The notes: generated by a model from the letters alone, not told the origin. DNA of 13,110 bases from Pseudomonadota bacterium (GCA_023432885.1 JAEZEU010000262.1:1-13110); one strand, 5' to 3'; shown: positions 6,586 through 12,665, counted from the first letter of the stretch. Translations and numbers: made by a program.

Positions 6586-6723
6586 TCAGGCGCCGAGCAG
6601 GCGCAGGACCGCGACCGGCAAGAAGCCGATCAGTATCGCCCACAGCGCGAATGACGACACGATCATCACATCGCTGGTTCGCTGCGCGCGCTCGCGGCTC
6701 GCAAGGTTCGGATCGATCGACAC
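6586..6723 (-). CDS. Very small membrane protein (45 aa, GTG start)
   Basis: Reading from GTG at 6723, the protein starts SIDPNLASRERAQRTSDVM, a charged amphipathic stretch. It continues into a hydrophobic helix (residues 19-44, IVSSFALWAILIGFLPVAV...) and ends at TGA 6586-6588. A strong ribosome-binding site, AGGGGGG, lies about five bases before the start codon. The charged N-terminus with a single C-terminal helix resembles conserved small membrane proteins of Bradyrhizobium, but I cannot assign a function. It is short enough to be missed by routine gene calling. It lies 125 bp upstream of the 61-aa gene on the same strand. Confidence 0.6.
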   Translation of the reverse strand: MSIDPNLASRERAQRTSDVMIVSSFALWAILIGFLPVAVLRLLGA

Positions 6724-6902
6724 GATGTCCCCCCTGTTTCGTCGTTATGGGGACATCCATACGCCAAACGCTTTAAGCTTGCGGCGGCTGTGCGGCGGCG
6801 AGTCGAACGAATGCTTTCACGCGCCCTTAACCACGCGCGTCATTTCGCCCCTCCAACAGATCAACGGGCAGAGCGCAATTCGGTTCGGCACCGGTCTCGC
6901 TG

Positions 6903-7820
6903 CTAGGCTCTCCGCTGCAGGGGTGGCGCGCGCCGCTCGATTTCCTGATCGAGTGTGGCCGCAAGCTCCGCGCTCACCTCTACCATCGGCAGCCGCACCT
7001 CGGGACTGTCGATCAAGCCGATGCGCCACAGCCAGTGCTTGGCCGGCGAGGGGCTTGGCTCCCTGAACAGCAGCCGCGTCAGCTCTGCGAGATCGCGCCA
7101 TTGCGCCTGCGCGCCATCCTGATTGCCCTCCCGCAGCATTGTCCGCACCGACGCGAATTGCTCGGTCTCGACATGGGCCGAAAGCAGGATCGCGCCGTCG
7201 GCGCCATCGACCAGCGCGTCGTGATATTCGGTATCCTCGCCGGTCAGCACACGGAAGCCAGAGGGACGCCGGCGCAACAGATCGATCGACTGCTCGCGGT
7301 TGGCGCCGCAGTCCTTCATGCCGGCGATGTTGGGATGCTCTGCGAGCCTGAGCAGCGTGTCGTTGTCGAGGCTGACGGCCGTGCGATAGGGAATGTTGTA
7401 GAGCACGAGCGGCCAGGACGCGTGGTCGGCAAGCTGCGTGAAGTGCTGCAAGAGGCCGCGTTGCGACGGCCGTGTGTAATACGGACTTGCGATCAAGTAG
7501 CCGTCGATGGACCAGGCCGCGCTCTCGTCCAGCGCATCGCACATCTTGTGAGTGTTCGCGCCGGACAATCCGAGGCAGATCGGGATATAGCGGCGGCTTG
7601 CGCAAATCTCGGCTCGCGTGATTGCAACCAGTCGCTCCAGCTCGCTCGTGCGCAGCGACATGCCCTCGCCCGACGTGGCGGCCAGGATCAGCCCTTCGAC
7701 TGGAAGGGCGGCGTAGTGCCGCACCAGCCGCCGCAGCGACGTTTCATCCAGTTCGCCGTCGCGGAACGGCGTCACCAGCGGCAGCCATAGGCCGCGCAGT
7801 TGTTCTCGCAAGTTACTCAT
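6903..7820 (-). CDS. DapA-family class I aldolase, dihydrodipicolinate synthase-like (305 aa)
   Basis: The protein has the TIM-barrel fold of the DapA/N-acetylneuraminate lyase family. The visible equivalents of catalytic residues are Thr49-Ser50 in ATSGEG, Tyr114-Tyr115 in SPYYTRPSQ, Tyr141 and Arg146 in YNIPYRT, and Schiff-base Lys169 in GMKDCG. All key positions are present, so an active pyruvate-dependent aldolase is likely. It could act as 4-hydroxy-tetrahydrodipicolinate synthase in lysine and cell-wall synthesis, but the divergent sequence (Ser50 for the second Thr, GMKDCG) suits a paralogue with another substrate equally well. The ATG at 7820 has an excellent AAGGAG upstream. A leader with an intrinsic terminator precedes the gene, suggesting premature termination as control. 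Confidence 0.85.
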   Translation of the reverse strand: MSNLREQLRGLWLPLVTPFRDGELDETSLRRLVRHYAALPVEGLILAATSGEGMSLRTSELERLVAITRAEICASRRYIPICLGLSGANTHKMCDALDESAAWSIDGYLIASPYYTRPSQRGLLQHFTQLADHASWPLVLYNIPYRTAVSLDNDTLLRLAEHPNIAGMKDCGANREQSIDLLRRRPSGFRVLTGEDTEYHDALVDGADGAILLSAHVETEQFASVRTMLREGNQDGAQAQWRDLAELTRLLFREPSPSPAKHWLWRIGLIDSPEVRLPMVEVSAELAATLDQEIERRAPPLQRRA

Positions 7821-7857
7821 GGTCCATCTCCTTGGGTTGAGCCGGAGACGGGACCAA

Positions 7858-7886
7858 GAAAAAACCCCGTCGGAACGGCGGGGTTT
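7858..7886 (-). terminator. Intrinsic terminator in the leader of the DapA-like gene
   Basis: On the minus strand AAACCCCG (7886 to 7879) pairs with CGGGGTTT (7869 to 7862) and runs into TTTTTTC. It lies directly upstream of the aldolase ribosome-binding site, so it must be read through for expression from the upstream promoter. Confidence 0.8.
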
Positions 7887-7931
7887 GTGATCGGTTGGGC
7901 GTGATGGAGTTTTTCAGCGCGCGCGATCGCA

Positions 7932-7955
7932 AGTCCCCGAAAGGGGCTCTTTTTT
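7932..7955 (+). terminator. Plus-strand intrinsic-terminator-like hairpin inside the leader
   Basis: AGTCCCC (7932-7938), loop GAAA, then GGGGCT and C followed by six T's (7950-7955). One T in the 5' arm is bulged. It is oriented opposite to the leader transcript, so it would stop antisense transcription. It may simply be the complement of a leader hairpin. Confidence 0.5.
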
Positions 7956-7994
7956 CAGCTGCGCCGCGACACACGGAAACGTGATCATGGAGAG

Positions 7995-8023
7995 ATGATG
8001 CGGTGAGCCGTGGTGCATGTCAA
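7995..8023 (-). promoter_or_regulatory. Sigma70-like promoter toward the DapA-like gene
   Basis: On the minus strand a perfect TTGACA (8023 to 8018), a 17-base spacer and CATCAT (8000 to 7995). The transcript should start near 7988. It lies 39 bases downstream of the terminator of the upstream unit. Confidence 0.5.
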
Positions 8024-8061
8024 CAGCACGACGGCACACGGTAGCATCGTGTTGGGGATCG

Positions 8062-8091
8062 AAAAAAAGCCGGGCCCATAAGAGCCCGGCT
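8062..8091 (-). terminator. Intrinsic terminator of the trxB-lysR unit
   Basis: On the minus strand AGCCGGGC (8091 to 8084) pairs with GCCCGGCT (8075 to 8068) across an eight-base loop and runs into seven T's. It lies about 210 bases after the lysR stop, leaving a long 3' untranslated region that could also release a small RNA. Confidence 0.85.
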
Positions 8092-8173
8092 CAGGTATTG
8101 GCCTCGTTGGGCCGACACAATCACCTTCCAAGAGGGATTACTGAACGTCCGCGCCACTGGAGGAGGGGGACAA

Positions 8174-8254
8174 ATGCGTAACGCGAAAGCTCAGCATAGA
8201 TTGATTATGGAGCGCGCTATCGCCACGCGGCAAGCACCCGAGCCGCATGTCTGA
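8174..8254 (+). CDS. Possible 26-codon small ORF with strong Shine-Dalgarno
   Basis: ATG at 8174 is preceded by AGGAGGGGG with a near-ideal spacing (GGACAA between). The peptide is short and basic (MRNAKAQHRLIMERAIATRQ, then APEPHV). It has no membrane segment and no recognised family. It lies antisense to the lysR 3' untranslated region. The stop codon sits inside a seven-base dyad, CGCATGT-CTG-ACATGCG (8244-8260). The ribosome-binding site is the only real support, so this is a weak call. Confidence 0.25.
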   Translation: MRNAKAQHRLIMERAIATRQAPEPHV

Positions 8255-8269
8255 CATGCGAACTCCGGG

Positions 8270-8288
8270 GGCTCGCCGAACGCGAGCC
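8270..8288 (-). other. Hairpin directly after the lysR stop
   Basis: GGCTCGC (8270-8276) and GCGAGCC (8282-8288) form a perfect seven-base inverted repeat with loop CGAAC, 12 bases after the lysR stop codon. There is no T run, so it is not a canonical terminator. It may stabilise the 3' end or act with Rho. Confidence 0.45.
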
Positions 8289-8300
8289 TGTCTTGGGCTG

Positions 8301-9224
8301 CTATGAGGGCCAGCGCTGCGCCTTGCTCACCACGAAGTCGCGGAACACCTGCACGCGCGCCACGGTTTTCAGCTCTTCGGGGTAAACGAAGTAAGTGTCG
8401 ATCTGCATCGAGTCGGACTCGCCGAACAGCTGCACGAGGCGGTTGTTGTCCTCGACCAGGTAGTCCGGTAGCGCGGCGATGCCGAGCCCCTGCTGGCAGG
8501 CGCGGACCAAGCCCAGGATGTTATTCACCTTGAAGTACGCCTCGCGCGGTCCGGAGCCGTTGCGGCCGGCTTCGATCAGCCAGTTGCGGTTCTGCAGATG
8601 CGGCTGCACCTGGGAGTCGCTGAGCATGATGATGCGGTGCTGGTCGAGATCGTCGAGCGTACGCGGCGTGCCGAACCGCTTGATGTATTCCGGCGAGCAA
8701 TAGGCGTGGAAGCCGATCGAAAAGAGCTTCCGCTGGATCAGGTCGGGCTGGGTCGGCTTGCGGGTGCGGATCGCAACATCCGCCTCGCGCATCGACAGGT
8801 CGAGCTCCTCGTCGGTGACGATCAGCGAGATGCGTATATCGGGATAGAGCGCAGTAAATTCGTCGAGCCGCGGCACCAGCCAATTGATGCCGAGCGCCGG
8901 GGGCGTCGTGATCTTCAGGTCCCCGCTCGGCCGCTCGCGGCTGTCGGTGAGCTTGGCGCGCGCCGCCTGCAATTGCATGAACACGTCATGCGCGGTGCGG
9001 AACAGGAGGTCGCCCTGCTCGGTGAGTATCAGCCCGCGGGCGTGGCGGTGGAACAGCGAGACCGAAAGCTCCTGCTCCAGCGCGCTGACCTGGCGCGAGA
9101 CCGCCGATTGCGACAAGCCGAGCTGCTCGCCCGCATGCGTGAAGCTGCCAGCCTCCGCCGCTGCGTGAAACACCTTCAGCTTGTCCCAGTCCATATCCGT
9201 GAATCCGTCCCTTGATCGTGCCAT
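8301..9224 (-). CDS. LysR-family transcriptional regulator (307 aa)
   Basis: An N-terminal winged helix-turn-helix (about residues 13-72, KVFHAAAEAGSFTHAGEQLG, then LSQSAVSRQVSALEQEL and a Leu-Phe-His-Arg segment) is followed by a LysR substrate-binding domain (about 95-300). Length is typical of the family. The effector cannot be read from the sequence. The gene follows trxB by 18 bp on the same strand, so the two are very likely co-transcribed, which hints at a redox-related role. Two starts are possible: ATG at 9224, used here because it hugs the trxB stop, or ATG at 9194 (MDWDKLKVF), which matches the usual family start and follows a purine-rich stretch. The adjacent DapA-like gene downstream is a possible target but is separated by a terminator. 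Confidence 0.9.
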   Translation of the reverse strand: MARSRDGFTDMDWDKLKVFHAAAEAGSFTHAGEQLGLSQSAVSRQVSALEQELSVSLFHRHARGLILTEQGDLLFRTAHDVFMQLQAARAKLTDSRERPSGDLKITTPPALGINWLVPRLDEFTALYPDIRISLIVTDEELDLSMREADVAIRTRKPTQPDLIQRKLFSIGFHAYCSPEYIKRFGTPRTLDDLDQHRIIMLSDSQVQPHLQNRNWLIEAGRNGSGPREAYFKVNNILGLVRACQQGLGIAALPDYLVEDNNRLVQLFGESDSMQIDTYFVYPEELKTVARVQVFRDFVVSKAQRWPS

Positions 9225-9242
9225 TGTTTTGCTGCCGCCGCG

Positions 9243-10208
9243 CTATTCAGCCGCCGCGCGATCGCTCGCGCGTAGTGCCAGGAAACGTTCGGACTCCAGC
9301 GCTGCCATGCAGCCGAGGCCGGCAGCGGTGACCGCCTGCCGATAGGTGTCGTCGGCGACGTCGCCTGCAGCAAACAGTCCGGGTACCGAGGTAGCGGTCG
9401 AGTTCGGCGCCACCTCGACATAGCCGGAGGGCTTCAGTTTGACCTGGCCCTTCACCAGTTCTGTCGCCGGGGCATGTCCGATTGCGATGAAAACGCCGTC
9501 CGCAGCAAGCTCGGTAAGTGCGCCCGTCTTGACGTTCTTCAGCCGCACGCCGGTGACCTTGCTCGGATTCTCCTCGCCCTTGATTTCGTCGACGGCGCTG
9601 TCCCAGACCACGGAGATCTTCGGGTTCTTGAACAGGCGGTCTTGCAGGATGCGCTCGGCGCGGAAATGGTCGCGCCGGTGCACCACAGTCACCTTGGAAG
9701 CGAAGTTGGTGAGGAACAGTGCTTCTTCCACGGCCGTGTTGCCGCCGCCGACCACGATCACTTCCTTGGCCCGGTAGAAGAAGCCGTCGCAGGTGGCGCA
9801 GGCGGAGACGCCAAAGCCCTTAAACTTCTCTTCCGAGGGTAGTCCGAGCCAGCGTGCCTGCGCGCCGGTGGCGAGGATCACCGTCTCCGCCAGATACACA
9901 TCCCCGCTGTCGCAGGTCAGGCGGAACGGGCGCTGCGAAAGCTCGAGCCTCGTCACGAGGTCGGTGACGATCTTCGTTCCGACATGGGCAGCCTGCTTCT
10001 CCATCTGCTCCATCAGCCACGGGCCCTGGATGACGTCAGCGAAGCCGGGGTAGTTTTCGACATCCGTGGTTATGGTGAGCTGTCCGCCCGGCTGGATGCC
10101 CTGGATCAGGATCGGCTCCAGCATCGCGCGCGCGGCGTAAATTGCTGCTGTATATCCAGCCGGACCGGAACCGATGATGACGACCTTGGCATGGACAGGG
10201 GTAGACAT
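9243..10208 (-). CDS. trxB: Thioredoxin-disulfide reductase (321 aa)
   Basis: An FAD- and NADPH-dependent flavoenzyme that reduces thioredoxin in the cytoplasm. The FAD-binding motif GSGPAG is at residues 13-18. The redox-active pair CATC is Cys137-Ala-Thr-Cys140, in the setting VSACATCDGFF. The NADPH-binding motif GGGNTAVEEA begins at residue 154, and the C-terminal FAD segment GLFAAGDVADD is present. Length is normal for low-molecular-weight thioredoxin reductases. ATG at 10208 was chosen because the protein then begins MSTPVHAKVVIIGSG, in keeping with the family; an upstream in-frame ATG would add 42 residues without family resemblance and would overlap the promoter. It is first in a minus-strand unit with lysR and divergent from the Lrp/AsnC gene. 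Confidence 0.96.
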   Translation of the reverse strand: MSTPVHAKVVIIGSGPAGYTAAIYAARAMLEPILIQGIQPGGQLTITTDVENYPGFADVIQGPWLMEQMEKQAAHVGTKIVTDLVTRLELSQRPFRLTCDSGDVYLAETVILATGAQARWLGLPSEEKFKGFGVSACATCDGFFYRAKEVIVVGGGNTAVEEALFLTNFASKVTVVHRRDHFRAERILQDRLFKNPKISVVWDSAVDEIKGEENPSKVTGVRLKNVKTGALTELAADGVFIAIGHAPATELVKGQVKLKPSGYVEVAPNSTATSVPGLFAAGDVADDTYRQAVTAAGLGCMAALESERFLALRASDRAAAE

Positions 10209-10320
10209 GTGGGTAGCGCTCTCGTAGGGGATAAACGGAGCCAGAAATGCAAACTGGCGGGAAAGGCAGCGCGACGACGCCGAAATCGTCACTTCCAAGT
10301 CTATGCCATGTGGCGAGCTA

Positions 10321-10333
10321 TGCAAGTTTTGCA
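10321..10333. promoter_or_regulatory. TGCAA-GTT-TTGCA dyad between trxB and the Lrp/AsnC gene
   Basis: A perfect five-base inverted repeat with a three-base centre. It overlaps a possible trxB -35 (TTGCAT, 10325 to 10320, with TAGACT 16 bases on). Further TGCAA/TTGCAA copies lie at 10248-10252 and 10426-10431. It is a plausible operator, perhaps of the adjacent Lrp/AsnC protein. Confidence 0.4.
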
Positions 10334-10475
10334 ATCCATGTCGGCGGATTTTCCCGCTTTCGTGAAAATCGTCGCGATGCAGACGAAATAAAATTGCGCT
10401 GACGGCGGGGCCTACGCTAAGACAGTTGCAAGGGGGAAAATCCCCGCAATTCTGGCTTTAAGGACCCCGGCGCGC

Positions 10476-10955
10476 GTGTCGAAGCATCTGGACGAAATCG
10501 ACCTCAAGATTCTCAGCGAGATCCAGGCAAACGGCCGAATCACCAATGTGGAGCTGGCCAAGCGGGTTGGCATTTCGCCGCCGCCGTGCCTGCGCCGGGT
10601 CCGCACCCTGGAGGAGGAGGGCTACATCCAGGGATACCGAGGTCTGCTTGACCCGCGCCGGCTCGGGTTCGATGTCACGGTCTTCGCCTCCGTCCATCTG
10701 GCGAGCCAGGCGGATGCGGATTTGCGCGCCTTCGAGGAATTCGTGCGGGGCGAGCCGCTGGTGCGGGAATGCTGGATGCTGTCGGGCGAGGTCGATTTCA
10801 TCCTGAAATGCGTCGCACCTGACATGGCGACATTTCAGGATTTCGTCACGCATCTCACCGCCGCGCCGCATGTGCGCAACGTAAGAACGTCTCTGGTGCT
10901 GCACAATTCGAAATACGAGGCCGCTGTGCCGCTGGAGCTGAAGGGAAGGCGCTGA
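10476..10955 (+). CDS. Lrp/AsnC-family transcriptional regulator (159 aa)
   Basis: The N-terminal helix-turn-helix (about residues 5-65) carries the family signature: LDEIDLKILSEIQANGRITN, VELAKRVGISPPPCLRRV and LEEEGYIQGY. The C-terminal RAM/AsnC effector domain spans about 75-150, including ECWMLSGEVDFILKCVAPDM. Length is standard. Members bind DNA as octamers and respond to amino acids; the effector here is unknown. The start is GTG at 10476, giving MSKHLDEIDL, with AAGGA about 12 bases upstream. It is divergent from trxB, and the shared 267-bp region has TGCAA dyads that could be its own binding sites. A palindromic repeat begins 11 bp after the stop and may act as its 3' end. Confidence 0.93.
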   Translation: MSKHLDEIDLKILSEIQANGRITNVELAKRVGISPPPCLRRVRTLEEEGYIQGYRGLLDPRRLGFDVTVFASVHLASQADADLRAFEEFVRGEPLVRECWMLSGEVDFILKCVAPDMATFQDFVTHLTAAPHVRNVRTSLVLHNSKYEAAVPLELKGRR

Positions 10956-10965
10956 CTCTGGGAGT

Positions 10966-11041
10966 TATTCCGGGGCGATGCGCTGGCATCGACCCGGATT
11001 CCGAGATTCCGGGTCAGGAGTTTGGGCACCGTCCCGGAATG
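10966..11041. repeat. Palindromic intergenic repeat, Bradyrhizobium type
   Basis: Outer arms ATTCCGGG (10967-10974) and CCCGGAAT (11033-11040) enclose an inner perfect stem GACCCGGA (10991-10998) / TCCGGGTC (11008-11015). The wording (ATTCCGGGGCGATGCG, GACCCGGATTCCGAGATTCC, CCCGGAATGAC) is that of the palindromic element scattered between genes in Bradyrhizobium and relatives; this is from memory. The right arm is degenerate. It lies between the convergent Lrp/AsnC and DoxX genes and probably forms a hairpin in both transcripts. Confidence 0.6.
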
Positions 11042-11047
11042 ACTGCG

Positions 11048-11461
11048 TCACTTCTTCCGCATCATGGCATCGACACTGTACGGCCCGCCGCCAGCGGTCG
11101 ACAGATAGAGGCAGGCGAAGCAGAACAGGATGGCAGCGGTGCCGCCGTTGAGCAGCGGGAGGAATACCGGCTTGGCTGGATCCTTGAACATGTGGCCGAG
11201 GAAATAGGCGAAGGCCATCTGGCCGGACAGAATGAATGCCGTGATGCGCGTGAACAGCCCGATCATCAGGAGCGCGCCGAGGACAAGTTCAAGCGTGCCG
11301 GCGGCGACGATCAGCGGCGGTATCTTGGCGAACATCGGGACCGCTGGGAAGCCGAGGATCTTTGCAACGCCGTACTGGAACAGCAGCAATCCCGTGATGA
11401 AGCGAAACAGGCTCAGCGCAACCGGCTGCCATTTGGCGAGCATCTGATCGAATTTGTCCAT
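11048..11461 (-). CDS. DoxX-family membrane protein (137 aa)
   Basis: Four hydrophobic helices are visible, at about residues 14-34, 49-68, 72-91 and 103-121, with the DoxX wording LFRFITGLLLFQYGVAKILG near the start and 'LELVLGALLMIGLFTRITAF' in the middle. Length is normal for the family. DoxX-type proteins are inner-membrane proteins linked in some bacteria to thiosulfate-quinone oxidoreductase or oxidative-stress complexes, but most have no known function, and no partner is seen here. The ATG at 11461 is preceded by AGGAGGGGG, a strong though slightly distant ribosome-binding site. It is the last gene of a minus-strand run behind greA and the six-Cys protein; the 215-bp gap suggests its own promoter, though none was clear. 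Confidence 0.85.
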   Translation of the reverse strand: MDKFDQMLAKWQPVALSLFRFITGLLLFQYGVAKILGFPAVPMFAKIPPLIVAAGTLELVLGALLMIGLFTRITAFILSGQMAFAYFLGHMFKDPAKPVFLPLLNGGTAAILFCFACLYLSTAGGGPYSVDAMMRKK

Positions 11462-11676
11462 GTGGTTTGTTCCCCCTCCTTTGAACCCCTGGCATTTAGA
11501 ATTAGCGTTTCGTCACCGGCGTGTGAATTCAACACTTGCAGATTTGAATAATTCCCCCCGTGAAGTATTGCCGCAGCGCTGCGTCCGCGGCGCAACTGGC
11601 CGCCGCATGGCCGGCGTGCTTTCAAGGAGGTACGATCGCTCACAGTAACTGCAAGTTGCCCTGGCTCAGCGCGAGG

Positions 11677-11958
11677 CTAGTTTTTGGCAGCGGGAGGACT
11701 GATGCAGCGTATCGCCTTGGGCTGACAGGCAACGCCGATATTCGTGCAGACCGGCGCTTCGTCCTCCACGTCCCGCGAGCAGTTGACGCAGCCGTCTGTC
11801 CACCGGGTGCAATTGGGCGGACCCTTCTGCATCGACAAATCGTCGGGGGAGGGACGCGGCGGGATCTCAAGCTCGGCGGTGCGCACGCTGGAGCCGGTCA
11901 AACCGGACGGCGCGAGGAGAGCGACTGCCAAAGCAAGACGCCGCAAGTCGCTCTCCAT
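11677..11958 (-). CDS. Small secreted six-cysteine protein (93 aa)
   Basis: From ATG at 11958 the protein begins MESDLRRLALAVALLAPSGL, a short signal-peptide-like start with two Arg and a hydrophobic core, so export is likely. The mature part has six cysteines at 50, 57, 60, 71, 78 and 85 in a compact C-terminal region with conserved-looking wording (NCTRWTDGCVNCSRD, then VCTNIGVACQPKAIRC). An even cysteine count in an exported protein suggests disulfides; CxxC at 57-60 could alternatively bind metal. I know no function. Longer in-frame starts would overlap greA and do not add a recognisable domain. It begins 26 bp after the greA stop and is probably co-transcribed with it. Confidence 0.7.
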   Translation of the reverse strand: MESDLRRLALAVALLAPSGLTGSSVRTAELEIPPRPSPDDLSMQKGPPNCTRWTDGCVNCSRDVEDEAPVCTNIGVACQPKAIRCISPPAAKN

Positions 11959-11984
11959 TACGACGGGGCGGAGGCGGCGGTAGA

Positions 11985-12461
11985 CTACCGCCACTCCACC
12001 TTGGTGATTTCGTATGCCTTGGCGCCGCCGGGCGCCACCACTTCGACCGTCGTTCCCTTTTTCTTTCCGATCAAGGCGCGCGCCAGCGGCGAGGTGATGG
12101 AAATCCGGCCCTTCTTGGCATCGGCTTCGACCTCGCCGACGATCTGCCACACGGCTTTCTTGTCGGTGTCCTCGTCGATCAACGTGACGGTGGCGCCGAA
12201 CTTGATGGTGTCGCCGGACAGCTTCGTGATGTCGATGACGTCGGCGCGCGCGAGCTTGTCCTCGAGTTCCGCGATGCGGCCCTCGTTGTGCGACTGCTCT
12301 TCTTTAGCCGCGTGATACTCCGCGTTCTCCGACAGATCGCCATGCGAACGCGCTTCTGCGATATGTTCGATAATGCGCGGGCGATCCACCGATTGGCGAT
12401 GCTTCAATTCCTCCTCGAGCGCGGCATAGCCGGTCGCCGTCATCGGAACCTTTTCCATCAT
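11985..12461 (-). CDS. greA: Transcription elongation factor GreA (158 aa)
   Basis: GreA enters the secondary channel of stalled RNA polymerase and stimulates cleavage of backtracked RNA. The N-terminal coiled-coil hairpin (about residues 8-76) carries the acidic tip HGDLSENAEY with catalytic Asp42 and Glu45. The C-terminal FKBP-like domain includes 'KKGRISITSPLARALIGKK' and ends VEVVAPGGAKAYEITKVEW. Length matches the family. ATG at 12461 was chosen because GAAGGA lies seven bases upstream and the product then starts MMEKVPMT; ATG at 12458 is the alternative. A further upstream ATG at 12491 lacks support. It lies downstream of carB in the same orientation with a 204-bp gap. Confidence 0.96.
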   Translation of the reverse strand: MMEKVPMTATGYAALEEELKHRQSVDRPRIIEHIAEARSHGDLSENAEYHAAKEEQSHNEGRIAELEDKLARADVIDITKLSGDTIKFGATVTLIDEDTDKKAVWQIVGEVEADAKKGRISITSPLARALIGKKKGTTVEVVAPGGAKAYEITKVEWR

Positions 12462-12563
12462 CTCTCTGTCCTTCAAGGCCGTACGGTCCATTGAAGGCCC
12501 GCACGCAACGATTTGTCGATTCGGCTTTCGGCCGTCCTGCGGATGCCAAAGCCCCTAGTAGTT

Positions 12564-12583
12564 TCGGCCCCTTCCGGGGCCGA
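12564..12583. other. Perfect eight-base hairpin between carB and greA
   Basis: TCGGCCCC (12564-12571), loop TTCC, GGGGCCGA (12576-12583). It is very stable in either strand but has no T run. In the carB-greA direction it lies about 80 bases after the carB stop. It may be a Rho-assisted or pausing site, or an RNA-stability element in the greA leader. Confidence 0.5.
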
Positions 12584-12665
12584 CACAACGTCCACAGGGG
12601 TAGTGAGTTCCAGCCTAACCGCTTGTTTTCCAATCGCTTAGCGGGCACCCAAGCCCCCGGCGCGA

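Larger units (their letters stand above)
7858..7990 (-). ncRNA. Candidate terminator-containing leader RNA of the DapA-like gene
   Basis: A transcript from the promoter at 7995-8023 would run about 130 bases before the terminator at 7858-7886, which ends 38 bases before the aldolase ATG. Two hairpins are visible: an early one (7932-7949) and the terminator. The leader also contains GAAAAAAGAGCCCC (7956 to 7943), which is complementary, apart from a GAG bulge, to the terminator's 3' half GGGGTTTTTTC. The two could form a mutually exclusive pairing. A 24-codon ORF spans 7988-7914. No known riboswitch was recognised. Confidence 0.4.

Noticed and set aside
7035..7790. A 251-codon plus-strand frame opposite the DapA-like gene
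   Set aside because: Shadow frame; the minus strand has all catalytic residues of the DapA family.
7904..7981. Plus-strand short ORF starting MEFFSARDRK
   Set aside because: Weak ribosome-binding site and it spans the leader hairpin and its T run; better explained as the complement of the DapA leader.
7914..8018. Apparent His-rich leader peptide (MHHGSPHHLS...) before the DapA-like gene
   Set aside because: Its first ATG overlaps the predicted -35 box and lies upstream of the expected transcript start, with no Shine-Dalgarno. The shorter in-frame ATG at 7988 has no clear amino-acid run.
7821..8300. tmRNA (ssrA) or known riboswitch in the gap beside the DapA-like gene
   Set aside because: No tag-peptide coding stretch of the ANDN type, no tRNA-like acceptor/T-arm pair and no recognisable riboswitch core.
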